Source of the DNA: Bradyrhizobium lablabi
GTDB lineage: Bacteria > Pseudomonadota > Alphaproteobacteria > Rhizobiales > Xanthobacteraceae
Length of the DNA stretch: 64,000 bases
NCBI RefSeq assembly: GCF_900141755.1
Contig: NZ_LT670844.1
Span: 5,490,501-5,554,500 of the forward strand
Direction: 5' to 3'
In this document: positions 37,029 to 45,799 of the stretch, piece by piece
How the letters are laid out: each line of letters begins with the position of its first letter
Position numbering within the stretch: the stretch's first letter is position 1
Position numbers and translations under genes: made by a program
Notes under the pieces: model-generated
Seen by the model: the letters and a program-made list of their open reading frames with translations, nothing else
Databases searched by the model: none
Told to the model about the DNA's origin: nothing

Positions 37029-37562
37029 ATGACGCGACAGCTTGTTTCATCTTGTCTTGCGGTTTGTGCGTTGGCGCTGCTGCGCCCGCCCGAGGCGGGT
37101 GCGGGGGAACTGCCGATCCGCAAGGCCGGGCTGTGGGAAATGAAGATCATCAAGACCGGTTCGACGCTGCCGGAGATGACCATGCAGCATTGCACCGACG
37201 AGACCACCGACAAGGAGATGAGCACCGCGTTCGCGCCGATGTCGAAGCAGATCTGTTCCAAGAACGATGTCCAGCCAACCGCGACCGGCTACACCACCGA
37301 CTCCATCTGCAGCGTGGCGGGCGTCTCGATGACATCGCATGCCGATATCACCGGGGATTTCAATTCCGCCTATACCGTCAAGACCACCTCGCACAGCGAA
37401 GGCGGCTCCGCCGCCATGAACCGCGACGCGATGACCACGATCGAGGCGAAATGGTTAGGGGCCTGCAAGGAGGGCCAGAAACCCGGCGACATCGTGATGC
37501 CCGGCGGCTTCAAGCTCAACATCAAGGACGCCGAAAAGCTCAAGGGCCTGCTGCCGAAGTAA
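37029..37562 (+). CDS. DUF3617-like secreted protein
   Basis: A 177-residue protein with a signal peptide ending near AGAGEL. The mature part opens with RKAGLWEMKI and has a conserved MQHCTDETTD block and a second Cys pair, consistent with the DUF3617 family of periplasmic proteins. Function is unknown. The ATG follows CGCGAAGC, a weak ribosome site, consistent with coupling to the preceding small gene. Confidence 0.7.
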   Translation: MTRQLVSSCLAVCALALLRPPEAGAGELPIRKAGLWEMKIIKTGSTLPEMTMQHCTDETTDKEMSTAFAPMSKQICSKNDVQPTATGYTTDSICSVAGVSMTSHADITGDFNSAYTVKTTSHSEGGSAAMNRDAMTTIEAKWLGACKEGQKPGDIVMPGGFKLNIKDAEKLKGLLPK

Positions 37563-37590
37563 ACACCGGCGTATCTGTGAACTCGGTGCA

Positions 37591-37726
37591 CCTCGCCCCG
37601 CTTGCGGGGAGAGGTCGGCGCGCGTAGCGCCGGGTGAGGGGGACTCACCGCGGAGGCTTCATCTGCAGAATTTGCGGAAACAGCCCCTCACCCCAACCCT
37701 CTCCCCGCAAGAGCGGGGCGAGGGAG
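37591..37726. repeat. Long inverted-repeat element, 'CTCGCCCCGC' family, copy 5
   Basis: CTCGCCCCGCTTGCGGGGAG on the left faces CTCTCCCCGCAAGAGCGGGG on the right. It separates the convergent DUF3617-like and histidine-kinase genes, whose stop it nearly touches. Confidence 0.85.
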
Positions 37727-37729
37727 CCC

Positions 37730-39118
37730 TCACACCGGCACCCTCACCGTCGCGCGCAAGCCGCCCATCGGGCTGTCGCCGAGCATGATGTCGCCGCCAT
37801 GCGAGCGCGCGATGTCGCGGGCGATGGCTAACCCCAAGCCGGTGCCGCCCTCATCCTGGTTGCGGGCGTCGTCGAGGCGGAGGAACGGCTTGAACACTTC
37901 CTCGCGCATCGAAACCGGAATGCCCGGGCCGTCGTCGTCGACGGCGACCGTCAGATAGCGGTGATCGCGGTGGCCGGTGATCGAGATCGCATTGGCGTGG
38001 CGGGCCGCGTTGGAGACGAGGTTGGCGAGGCAGCGCTTGAACGAGGCCGGTTTTACCGTCACGACCGGCAAGCCGTGAAACGCAACGGTGGCGATGTGGC
38101 CGTTGCGCTCGGCGTCGCTGCGCAATTCCTCCAGCGCCATCGCCATGTCGGTCGGCTGCGCCTGCTCGCCGGAATCGCCGCGCGCGAATGCCAGGTAATC
38201 CTCCAGCATGCCGGACATCTCGTCGACATCGCGCCGCATGCCGTCGACTTCCGGACTGTCGCCGATCAATTCCAGCTCCAGCTTGAAGCGGGTCAGGATG
38301 GTGCGCAGATCGTGCGAGACGCCGGCCAGCATCGCGGTGCGCTGCTCGATCGAGCGCTCGATGCGCGATTTCATCTCCAGGAATGCCTGCGCCGCGCGGC
38401 GGACTTCGCGCGCCCCGCGGGGCCGAAAATTCGGCGCCTCGCGGCCCTTGCCAAAACTTTCGGCGGCATCCGCCAGGCGCAGGATCGGCTTGATCTGGTT
38501 GCGCAGGAACAACACCGCGACGATCAAGAGGATCGAGGAGGTGCCGACCATCCAGAACAGAAAAATCTGCGAATTGGAGGCATAGGCCGCGCTGCGCAGG
38601 GCGAAGATGCGCATCACGGCATCATCAAGCTGGATGCGGATTTCCACCAGATTGGAACGGCCGACGGTATCGATCCAGAACGGTTTTCCGATTTGCCGGC
38701 CGAGCTGCACCGACAGCGTCTGGTCGAGCAGCGAGAAAAACGGCTTTGGGCCGGGCGGCGGCATGTCGCCGACGGGCAGGAAATCGACCACCAGGCCCAA
38801 TCGCTGCTGGGCGATGCGCCGGATCTGCGCGCGGTCCTTGTCCTGCGGATAATCCTTGTAGACGTCGATCAGGGCGGCAACGTCCTGCACCACCGCTGCC
38901 GACAAATGCCGTGTCACCGTGTTCCAGTGCCGCTCCATGAACACGAACGCCACCACCGACTGCAGCACCACCATCGGTACGATCATGATCAGGAGCGCAC
39001 GGGCATAGAGCCCGGTCGGCATCCAGCCCTTGAACGCATTCCCCATCCAGCCATTGGCCGCGGACACACGGCCAGCGGCAGTGCGGATCAGCGTCAGGCC
39101 GGTGTCGAGCGTACTCAT
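37730..39118 (-). CDS. EnvZ-type sensor histidine kinase
   Basis: A 462-residue inner-membrane kinase. Two spans (about 40-61 and 183-206) bracket a periplasmic sensor of some 120 residues. A HAMP domain follows (207-258), and the phospho-accepting His269 lies in GVSHDLRT. The ATPase domain has NLVSNAARHAN (N box) and GTGLGLAIARDIARSHGG (G2 region). It is encoded 10 bases after its cognate regulator and shares that operon with a MarR-type gene. The signal is unknown. Confidence 0.92.
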   Translation of the reverse strand: MSTLDTGLTLIRTAAGRVSAANGWMGNAFKGWMPTGLYARALLIMIVPMVVLQSVVAFVFMERHWNTVTRHLSAAVVQDVAALIDVYKDYPQDKDRAQIRRIAQQRLGLVVDFLPVGDMPPPGPKPFFSLLDQTLSVQLGRQIGKPFWIDTVGRSNLVEIRIQLDDAVMRIFALRSAAYASNSQIFLFWMVGTSSILLIVAVLFLRNQIKPILRLADAAESFGKGREAPNFRPRGAREVRRAAQAFLEMKSRIERSIEQRTAMLAGVSHDLRTILTRFKLELELIGDSPEVDGMRRDVDEMSGMLEDYLAFARGDSGEQAQPTDMAMALEELRSDAERNGHIATVAFHGLPVVTVKPASFKRCLANLVSNAARHANAISITGHRDHRYLTVAVDDDGPGIPVSMREEVFKPFLRLDDARNQDEGGTGLGLAIARDIARSHGGDIMLGDSPMGGLRATVRVPV

Positions 39119-39128
39119 CTGAAATGGC

Positions 39129-39857
39129 TCAGGGCGAAGCGACCAGGCGATAGCCGATGCCGCGCACCGCCTGCAGGAACAAGGGATTGGCGGGATCGCG
39201 TTCGATCTTGCGTCGCAGCCGGTTGATCTGGACGTCGACGGCGCGTTCGTTGACGCTGCCGTCGCCGGTCAATGCGCTGCGCGGCACGGTCTCGCCGGGC
39301 ACGACCGCCAGAATCCGCAGCATCTCGCGCTCGCGGTCGGTGAGATGGATGGCCTCGTCGCCCTGGCGCAATTCGCCGCGGTCGAGATGATAGACGTAAG
39401 GCCCGAACGCGACCTGCTCCAGCGTCTCCACCGGCGCCGGTGCGGTGCGTTTCAGGATGTTGCCGATCCGCAAGACCAATTCGCGCGGCTCGAACGGCTT
39501 TGCCACGTAATCGTCGGCACCGATCTGCAGGCCCTCGATCCGCGCCTCGGCCTCATGGCGCGCGGTGAGCATCACAATCGGCACCGAGGACGATGTGCGG
39601 ATGAATCTGGCGAGATCGAACCCGGTCTCCCCGGGCATCATGACGTCGAGGATCAGAAGATCGAAATGCAGGCCGTTCAGCTTGGCGCGGGCGTCGCTGG
39701 CGCTCATCGCTGTGGTGACGCGGTAGCCTTCGCCGCAGAGGAAGCGCGACAACAGGTCGCGGATGCGGCGGTCGTCATCGACCAGCAGGATATGCGGGGC
39801 GTCGTCGGCCGGTTGCGGCGGCGTTCGAGCGAGGGTGGCAGCCATGGGCACAGTCAT
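39129..39857 (-). CDS. OmpR-type response regulator
   Basis: A 242-residue regulator: receiver domain with acidic residues 27-29, phosphorylated Asp71 (LILDVMMPGETGF), KPF near residue 121, and a C-terminal winged helix (LTDREREMLRILA and INRLRRKIERDPANP). It is the partner of the kinase downstream. Its ATG overlaps the stop of the MarR-type gene as ATGA, which ties the three genes together. Confidence 0.93.
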   Translation of the reverse strand: MTVPMAATLARTPPQPADDAPHILLVDDDRRIRDLLSRFLCGEGYRVTTAMSASDARAKLNGLHFDLLILDVMMPGETGFDLARFIRTSSSVPIVMLTARHEAEARIEGLQIGADDYVAKPFEPRELVLRIGNILKRTAPAPVETLEQVAFGPYVYHLDRGELRQGDEAIHLTDREREMLRILAVVPGETVPRSALTGDGSVNERAVDVQINRLRRKIERDPANPLFLQAVRGIGYRLVASP

Positions 39858-40408
39858 TCCTTTGGCTTTGCGGCGCCTGATCCGAGGATCGTTTCCAGCA
39901 CCTTGTCGGGATCGTCGCGATCGATCATCGCACGGAGAAACTGCCGGACGGTATCCGCGGCCGCAGGCTCGATCTGGCGCAGCGCGCGGTTGATGCGGTC
40001 GGTCTGCAGGCCGGCGAGCTTGCCGACCAGCGCCTCGCCCTTGGCGGTGGCGAAAAGAAGGCGCTGCCGGCGGTCGTTATTGCCGGTCTTCTGCACGATA
40101 TAGCCTTCGTCGAGCAATTGCTTGAGCACCCGCCCGAGCGACTGTTTTGTAATACGTAGCACGTCGAGCAGGTCGGCCACCTTCAAACCGGGATAGCGGC
40201 GGACGAAATGCAGCACCCGGTGATGGGCCCGGCCGAACCCGAACGCCTCGAGCTCATGGTCGGCGTCGCCGACGAAATCGCGGTAGGCGAAGAACAACAG
40301 CTCGATGATATCCCAGCGCAAATCGGCGCCCCCCATTTCAGGGGACCGTCCGTCGGTCGGCCACGAATCAGCGTCGGGCGCGGGTCTTGAAAAATTTATG
40401 TCAGCCAT
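39854..40408 (-). CDS. MarR-family transcriptional regulator
   Basis: A 184-residue regulator with the MarR winged helix: LKVADLLDVLRITKQSLGRVLKQLLDEGYIV, the helix-turn-helix and wing start of the family. It is the first gene of an operon with a two-component pair. I used the ATG at MADINF; a TTG seven codons upstream is the alternative. It is transcribed away from ilvE, from which 325 bases separate it. Confidence 0.9.
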   Translation of the reverse strand: MADINFSRPAPDADSWPTDGRSPEMGGADLRWDIIELLFFAYRDFVGDADHELEAFGFGRAHHRVLHFVRRYPGLKVADLLDVLRITKQSLGRVLKQLLDEGYIVQKTGNNDRRQRLLFATAKGEALVGKLAGLQTDRINRALRQIEPAAADTVRQFLRAMIDRDDPDKVLETILGSGAAKPKE

Positions 40409-40573
40409 ATTGACGTATCTTGGGTTCAATGTTACAAAACGATCAGCCGCGACGAAATTTTAAGTCGTCTCAATCGCGGTGACGTTTCAAGCGGCCTGAG
40501 AAAGCCAAAGGAGGCGGCAAGGGCCGCTGATATTTTGACCGTGCGATTGTCGAGCGGCATTTCGACAAACATA

Positions 40574-40690
40574 CTGGACTTCCGCATTCCGCAAAAGCAT
40601 GTCCTAAGGACCATGCTGGCATGGAGACCGGCCGCAAGGCGGGGTAGGTGAAGTCCAGACCTGCTTAACAGCGCTAAGGCCGGAACGGCC
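40574..40690 (+). ncRNA. Candidate structured RNA or 5' leader upstream of ilvE
   Basis: CTGGACTTC at 40574-40582 pairs with GAAGTCCAG at 40650-40658. Between them lie two hairpins, GCATG-TCC/GGA-CATGC (40597-40616) and a CCGGCC-GCAA-GGCGGG arm (40628-40643), so the segment can fold as a three-way junction. A GGCCG-GAA-CGGCC hairpin follows at 40678-40690, 43 bases before the ilvE start. The rest of the 325-base gap (40409-40573) shows no gene; a possible TTGACC element is near 40537. I do not match the fold to a known riboswitch class, and the orientation is inferred from ilvE. Confidence 0.4.
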
Positions 40691-40733
40691 AAGACGCCAG
40701 ACGCGCGCGACGCGTCAATCCGGGAGAGAGCCC

Positions 40734-41870
40734 ATGGGAGTTTCGTTCGATAAAGTCGATGGCGTCATCTGGTCAGCGGGAAGCAAGGGAAAGAGTTTGA
40801 AATTCGAAATCCAGCCTGCGACGAATCCGACGTCCGAGAAGGAGCGCGCGGTAAGGCTCGTGGACCCGGGCTTCGGCCGGATTTTCACCGACCACATGGC
40901 TGTGGTCCGCTACAATCAGGCGAAGGGCTGGCATGGCGCGCGCGTCGAATCCCGCGCGAATTTCCCGCTCGATCCGGCCGCAGCCGTCCTGCACTACGCA
41001 CAGGAGATTTTCGAAGGCCTCAAGGCCTACAAGCGCGACGACGGCGGCGTGAACTTGTTCCGCCCCGACGCCAATGCCCGGCGCTTCTGGAATTCGGCTG
41101 AGCGCATGGCCATGGCGCCGCTGCCCGAGCCTGTGTTCATCGAAGCGGTCGAGCAGCTCGTGCAAATCGACCGCGCCTGGATCCCAGGCGGCGAGGGCAG
41201 TCTCTACCTGCGGCCCTTCATGATCGCGAGCGAGGTCTTCCTCGGCGTGAAGCCTTCCGCGGAATACATCTTCGCCGTCATCGCCTCTCCGGTCGGCTCC
41301 TATTTCAAGGGCGGACCTGCGCCCGTGTCGATCTGGGTGTCGGAGAATTACACGCGCGCCGCGATCGGCGGCACCGGCGCCGTCAAATGCGGCGGCAATT
41401 ACGCCGCGAGCCTGCGCGCGCAGGCCGAGGCCATCGAACACGGCTGCGATCAGGTCGTTTTCCTCGATGCGGTCGAGCGCCGCTACGTCGAGGAACTCGG
41501 CGGCATGAACGTCTTCTTCGTGTTCGACGACGGTTCGCTGCTGACGCCGCCGCTCGGCACGATCCTGCCGGGCATCACCCGCGATTCGATCATCGCGCTC
41601 GCGAAGGATTCCGGCACGCGCGTGCGGGAGGAGGCCTACACGATCGACCAGTGGCGCACTGATGCCGCCAGCGGAAAGCTGAAAGAGGCCTTCGCCTGCG
41701 GCACGGCAGCCGTCATATCGCCGATCGGCAAGGTGTGTTCCGCGCGCGGCGATTTTCTCATCAGCGGCGGCGCGGCCGGCCCCGTCGCGATGGGGCTGCG
41801 CAAGAAGCTGGTTGACATCCAGTACGGTCGCGCGGCCGACCCGCACAACTGGATCAGAAAGGTCCTGTGA
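40734..41870 (+). CDS. ilvE: Branched-chain amino acid aminotransferase
   Basis: A 378-residue fold-type IV PLP enzyme that transaminates leucine, isoleucine and valine. The Schiff-base Lys is residue 218 in GAVKCGGNYAAS, and the signature GTILPGITRDSI lies near residue 277. The length and the opening (AVRLVDPGFGRIFTDHM) place it in the eukaryote-like type of about 360 residues, rather than the E. coli type of 309. GGGAGAGAG precedes the ATG. It is divergent from the MarR-type gene. Confidence 0.93.
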   Translation: MGVSFDKVDGVIWSAGSKGKSLKFEIQPATNPTSEKERAVRLVDPGFGRIFTDHMAVVRYNQAKGWHGARVESRANFPLDPAAAVLHYAQEIFEGLKAYKRDDGGVNLFRPDANARRFWNSAERMAMAPLPEPVFIEAVEQLVQIDRAWIPGGEGSLYLRPFMIASEVFLGVKPSAEYIFAVIASPVGSYFKGGPAPVSIWVSENYTRAAIGGTGAVKCGGNYAASLRAQAEAIEHGCDQVVFLDAVERRYVEELGGMNVFFVFDDGSLLTPPLGTILPGITRDSIIALAKDSGTRVREEAYTIDQWRTDAASGKLKEAFACGTAAVISPIGKVCSARGDFLISGGAAGPVAMGLRKKLVDIQYGRAADPHNWIRKVL

Positions 41871-41954
41871 TCGGCGGCGGAGGCGGCCCGACCCGGCAGC
41901 GACGTGCTGCCGGCGGGCGAACTCACGTAAAATTGCCCCGTACGCGGTCTCTCG

Positions 41955-42109
41955 CTCCCTCGCCCCGCACTTCGCGGGGAGAGGGTGGGGTGAGGGGCCT
42001 TTCTCTCCGCGAACAGTGAAGTCGCAACAGGCATCGTGCCATGCCCCTCACCCGAAATTCGAGCGATGCTCGAATTTCGACCTCTCCCCGCAAAAGAGCG
42101 GGGCGAGGT
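41955..42109. repeat. Long inverted-repeat element, 'CTCGCCCCGC' family, copy 6
   Basis: CTCCCTCGCCCCGCACTTCG on the left faces CTCTCCCCGCAAAAGAGCGG on the right, with a CGAAATTCGAG.CTCGAATTTCG hairpin inside. It lies between ilvE and hisS. Confidence 0.85.
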
Positions 42110-42161
42110 TTAAGAAGGCACCGGTTGCCGCCTTCGCCATGCGCTGGTACCAACGCCGGCC

Positions 42162-43646
42162 ATGGCCGAGAAACCCAAAAAGCCGCAAAAGCTAAAGGCC
42201 CGCCTGCCGCGCGGGCTGGAAGACCGTGGTCCCGCCGCGATCGCGGCCACGCGCCAGATGGTGGAGAAAATCCGCGAAGTCTATGAGCGCTACGGCTTCG
42301 AGCCGGTCGAAACCCCGGCCATGGAATTCACCGACGCATTGGGAAAATTCCTGCCGGATCAGGACCGGCCAAATGAGGGCGTGTTCTCGTTCCAGGACGA
42401 TGACGAGCAGTGGATTTCGCTGCGCTACGACTTGACCGCGCCCTTGGCGCGCTATGTCGCGGAAAATTTTGATCACCTGCCAAAACCGTACCGCAGCTAC
42501 CGCGCCGGCTATGTCTATCGCAACGAGAAGCCGGGCCCGGGGCGTTTTCGGCAATTCATGCAGTTCGACGCGGATACGGTGGGGAGTGCCTCGCCCGCTG
42601 CCGATGCCGAGATGTGCATGATGGCGGCGGACACGATGGAGGAGTTGGGCATTAAGCGCGGCCAGTATGTGGTGAAGGTGAATAACCGCAAGGTGCTCGA
42701 TGGGGTCAGAGATGCCATCGGCATTGCCGATGATGGTCAATGGCTGACCGTGATGCGTGCGATCGACAAGCTCGATCGGCTTGGCATATCGGGTGTGCAG
42801 CAATTGCTCGGTGAAGGCCGCAAGGATGAGTCTGGAGATTTTACGAAAGGCGCTAGCCTGAAGCCGGATGACATTGCTCTGGTGATAGGTGCGATCGAAC
42901 CGGGAGCCGAGGTCGACGCGCGGCTACGCGACAGCAAGATCGGTCAGGAGGGTCGTGCGGAGCTGGAAGAAATCGGCAGGCTGGTTGCTGCGTCCGGCTA
43001 TGGCGCGGACCAAATCCGCATCGATCCGTCGGTCGTCCGCGGCCTCGAATATTACACTGGCCCAGTCTTCGAAACAGAACTCCTGCTCGACACCAAAGAC
43101 GAAAAAGGCCGTCCCGTCCGTTTCGGCTCGGTCGGCGGCGGTGGCCGTTATGACGGCCTGGTCTCGCGCTTCCGCGGCGAGCCGGTGCCGGCGACTGGTT
43201 TCTCCATCGGCGTGTCGCGGCTGCAGGCCGCGCTCACGATGCTGGGCAAGCTCGATACCACACCGGAATTTGGCCCCGTGGTCGTCACCGTGTTTGACCG
43301 AGATCGTGTTGCCGATTACCAGAAGATGGTCGCGGCGTTGCGTAATGCAAAAATCCGCGCCGAGCTTTATCTCGGCAACCCGAAGAACATGGGCAACCAG
43401 CTCAAATATGCCGACCGGCGCAACTCGCCCTGCGTGATCATTCAGGGCAGTGACGAAAAAGACGATCCCGCAGGTCCGCAGGTTCTATTGAAGGATCTGA
43501 TTCTTGGCGCCGAACTCGCAAAGCTCGAAAAAGACCGCGACGAATATCTACAGAAGCAGGGTGAGGCCCAGATCAAGGTGCCGCAGGCTGCTTTGGTCGA
43601 CGAAGTCCGCAAGATTCTTGATAAGCACGGGGTGAGGTGGCATTGA
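42162..43646 (+). CDS. hisS: Histidyl-tRNA synthetase
   Basis: A 494-residue class II synthetase. Motif 1 is in [12 protein letters not shown], motif 2 is [20 protein letters not shown], and the histidine-binding [11 protein letters not shown] region and motif 3 (GFSIGVSRL) follow. The C-terminal anticodon-binding domain is present. The insertion length and the long C-terminus fit the alphaproteobacterial HisS type. No neighbours suggest an operon. Confidence 0.95.
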   Translation: MAEKPKKPQKLKARLPRGLEDRGPAAIAATRQMVEKIREVYERYGFEPVETPAMEFTDALGKFLPDQDRPNEGVFSFQDDDEQWISLRYDLTAPLARYVAENFDHLPKPYRSYRAGYVYRNEKPGPGRFRQFMQFDADTVGSASPAADAEMCMMAADTMEELGIKRGQYVVKVNNRKVLDGVRDAIGIADDGQWLTVMRAIDKLDRLGISGVQQLLGEGRKDESGDFTKGASLKPDDIALVIGAIEPGAEVDARLRDSKIGQEGRAELEEIGRLVAASGYGADQIRIDPSVVRGLEYYTGPVFETELLLDTKDEKGRPVRFGSVGGGGRYDGLVSRFRGEPVPATGFSIGVSRLQAALTMLGKLDTTPEFGPVVVTVFDRDRVADYQKMVAALRNAKIRAELYLGNPKNMGNQLKYADRRNSPCVIIQGSDEKDDPAGPQVLLKDLILGAELAKLEKDRDEYLQKQGEAQIKVPQAALVDEVRKILDKHGVRWH

Positions 43647-43647
43647 C

Positions 43648-43780
43648 CGTCATGCCCGCCAACGGGTCGGCCGAATGGCCGCCCGATGACAGGCTCCGGC
43701 GGGCATCCAGTACGCCGTGACGTCAAATTGAACGGAAGCAGCGCGGAGTACTGGATCATCCGCTTTCGCGGATGATGACA
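43648..43780. repeat. Palindromic repeat, 'CGTCAT...CCAGTACGC...ATGACA' family
   Basis: CGTCATGCCCGCC and GGATGATGACA are the ends, with GGCATCCAGTACGCC and GGAGTACTGGATCATCC facing each other inside. It follows the hisS stop directly. Confidence 0.75.
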
Positions 43781-43874
43781 TCAGTGCAAGATGTGGCGTC
43801 TGCGCCTCATGGCGAGATGTGGAATACCCTCGTCAGGGGGTGGTGTCCGTAGCAAGAGCAATGGGAGTGACAAA

Positions 43875-44078
43875 ATGCCTGAAATTACCGTGAGCATGGC
43901 CGCCGGCCGCACCGACGAGCAGAAGGCCGGCATGATGCGCGACATCACCCAAGCGCTGGTGAAGAATCTCGGCGTCGATGCCGACGCGGTCGTGATCCAG
44001 ATCAACGAAGCGCCACTTTCGCACAAGATGAAGGGCGGCAAGACCTTCGTGGAGCGCGCCGCGGCGGCGAAGAAGTAG
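43875..44078 (+). CDS. 4-oxalocrotonate tautomerase family protein
   Basis: A 67-residue protein of the tautomerase superfamily. The mature N-terminus would be Pro2 (MPEITV), the general base once Met is removed. The KNLGVDADAVVIQINEAP segment matches the family's hexamer core. It probably isomerises an enol or keto intermediate of aromatic or fatty acid catabolism. A GGGAGTGAC site precedes the ATG. No catabolic genes adjoin it. Confidence 0.88.
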   Translation: MPEITVSMAAGRTDEQKAGMMRDITQALVKNLGVDADAVVIQINEAPLSHKMKGGKTFVERAAAAKK

Positions 44079-44101
44079 CGCGCTGCTAACGCTATTAGCC
44101 T

Positions 44102-44183
44102 CGTCATTCCGGGGCGCGCGAAGCGCGAACCCGGAATCTCGAGATTCCGGGTTCGGTCGCTTCGCGCCCGCCCCGGAATGACG
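44102..44183. repeat. Palindromic repeat, 'CATTCCGG' family, copy 2
   Basis: CGTCATTCCGGGGCG at 44102-44116 pairs with CGCCCCGGAATGACG at 44169-44183, a perfect 15-bp inverted repeat. GCGCGAAGCGCG and CCCGGAATCTCGAGATTCCGGG fold inside. Confidence 0.88.
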
Positions 44184-44195
44184 GACTGGAATCTC

Positions 44196-44591
44196 ATGGA
44201 CGCCCGCGACGTCATCAAGATCGGCATGAGCGCCGAGCGCACCCTCGTCGTGCCGCCGGAGCGCACCGTCGGGCATTTTGTCCGGGGCATGCCGATGGTC
44301 TATGCGACGCCGATGATGATCCTGGAAATGGAGATGGCGTCGGGGGACGCCATCAACGCGCATCTCGAACCGGGCTGGGTCACGCTCGGCACCGAGGTCG
44401 ACGTCCGCCACCTCGCCGCGACCCCGGTCGGCACAAAAGTGCGGACCACGGCGCGGGTGATCGCGGTGGAGCGGCGGGTGATCCGTTTCGAGGTCGAAGC
44501 CTTCAATGATCAGCGCCGCATCGGCGAGGGCCGTCACGCGCGGGGTCTTGTGAATGTCGAGGCGTTTATGAAGCGGCTGGGGATGGGTTAA
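44196..44591 (+). CDS. Hotdog-fold thioesterase, FlK-like
   Basis: A 131-residue hotdog thioesterase. Thr38, Glu46 and His72 (contexts YATPMMILEMEMA and DVRHLAATP) have the same spacing as the catalytic Thr42-Glu50-His76 of fluoroacetyl-CoA thioesterase FlK. It should cleave a short acyl-CoA. I took the start at MDARDV because the next ATG upstream falls inside the palindromic repeat. Related proteins are common in proteobacteria without fluoroacetate, so FlK-like activity is a possibility only. Confidence 0.8.
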   Translation: MDARDVIKIGMSAERTLVVPPERTVGHFVRGMPMVYATPMMILEMEMASGDAINAHLEPGWVTLGTEVDVRHLAATPVGTKVRTTARVIAVERRVIRFEVEAFNDQRRIGEGRHARGLVNVEAFMKRLGMG

Positions 44592-44606
44592 AGCCAAGCA
44601 TTCAGT

Positions 44607-44711
44607 CCTCATCCTGAGGAGCGGCCCCTTGGCCGCGTCTCGAAGGATGGACGTGCACTCGTGGCCCATCCTTCGAGACGCCGCGCAAGGGCGCGGCTCC
44701 TCAGGATGAGG
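44607..44711. repeat. Palindromic repeat, 'CATCCTGAGGAGC' family, copy 2
   Basis: CCTCATCCTGAGGAGC at the left and GCTCCTCAGGATGAGG at the right are complementary. CGTCTCGAAGGATGG faces CCATCCTTCGAGACG inside. It lies between the convergent thioesterase and proC genes. Confidence 0.88.
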
Positions 44712-44756
44712 TCGGAGGTATATTCACGGCCTCTCAGCGTGAGGATCGGAGAAAAC

Positions 44757-45584
44757 CTACTTCGCCAGTTCCTTCGATCGCCGCGTCGCTGCGGCGACCG
44801 CGCGGATCATCAGCGATGCCATTCCGTCAGGCCCCATCAGCACCTCGAGCGCCGCGGCGGTGGTGCCGCCGGGCGAGGTGACGTTCTGGCGCAGCGTCGC
44901 GGACGGCGCGTCCGAGCGATGCAGCAATTCGCCGGAGCCGGCCACCGTTTCGCGCGCGAGTTTGGTGGCAAGCTCTTGTGGCAGCCCGGCCTCGACGCCG
45001 GCGCGCGCCAGTTCCTCGGCGAGCAGGAAGACATAGGCAGGTCCCGAACCGGACACCGCCGTCACCGCATCCATCAAGCTTTCGTCGTCGACCCATTCGA
45101 CCGATCCGGTGGCGCGCAACAGCGCATCCGCGACCGCGCGCTGATCGGCGCTGACACTGTTCGCCGCCACCGCGACCGTGATGCCGCGGCCGATCGCCGC
45201 CGGCGTGTTGGGCATCGCGCGCACCACGCTGCCGCCGCAGACGTCGGCGATCGATGCGATGGTGGTGCCCGCCATGATCGAGACCACCAGCGTGTCCGGC
45301 CCGACAAATAATTTCAGCGCGCCGCCGGCTTCGCGAAAACTCTGCGGCTTTAGCGCGATCACCAGCGTCGCGACCGCGCCGATATCCTTCGCCGCCGGAT
45401 TGAGCCGAATACCCTTTGTCGCGAGCGCGCTGATCTCACTGGACGGCTGCGGCTCCAGCACCGCGACATGCCTTGCATCGAGACCCCGCGCCAGCCAGCC
45501 CGTCAGCATCGCGCCCCCCATCTTCCCCGCGCCGGCGAGGAGGATGGGACCTTTGAGATGTGCGAGCGGTGGTGCGTCGTTCAT
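44757..45584 (-). CDS. proC: Pyrroline-5-carboxylate reductase
   Basis: A 275-residue NAD(P)H reductase forming proline. The Rossmann start ILLAGAGKMGGAMLTGWL is near residue 15, and the C-terminal signature with VTSPGGTTAAALEVL is near residue 232. It is transcribed together with or separately from the YbjN-like gene upstream; a palindromic repeat lies between them. Confidence 0.93.
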   Translation of the reverse strand: MNDAPPLAHLKGPILLAGAGKMGGAMLTGWLARGLDARHVAVLEPQPSSEISALATKGIRLNPAAKDIGAVATLVIALKPQSFREAGGALKLFVGPDTLVVSIMAGTTIASIADVCGGSVVRAMPNTPAAIGRGITVAVAANSVSADQRAVADALLRATGSVEWVDDESLMDAVTAVSGSGPAYVFLLAEELARAGVEAGLPQELATKLARETVAGSGELLHRSDAPSATLRQNVTSPGGTTAAALEVLMGPDGMASLMIRAVAAATRRSKELAK

Positions 45585-45621
45585 TGCGATATCCTAATGC
45601 GCTGCCGCCAATAACATAGCT

Positions 45622-45746
45622 CGTCATGGCCGGGCTTGTCCCGGCCATCCACGTCTTACTTCATCGCCGGAAGCACAGACGTGGATGCCCGGGCATAGGC
45701 GAGCGGAAGCGACGCCGTCCTTCGGACGGCTATGCCGGGCATGACG
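45622..45746. repeat. Palindromic repeat, 'GTCATGGCCGGG' family, copy 2
   Basis: CGTCATGGCCGGGC and GCCGGGCATGACG are the ends, and CCACGTCTTACT and the ACGTGGATGCCC sequence pair inside. Confidence 0.8.
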
Positions 45747-45799
45747 GTGGAGAGATCGGTTGTCGTTCGCTCAGGCTGTGGGCGCAGAAAAAAGCGCCC

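Noticed and set aside
40432..40692. An 86-residue open frame upstream of ilvE
   Set aside because: It lies antisense to the candidate structured leader and has no motif or clear start.
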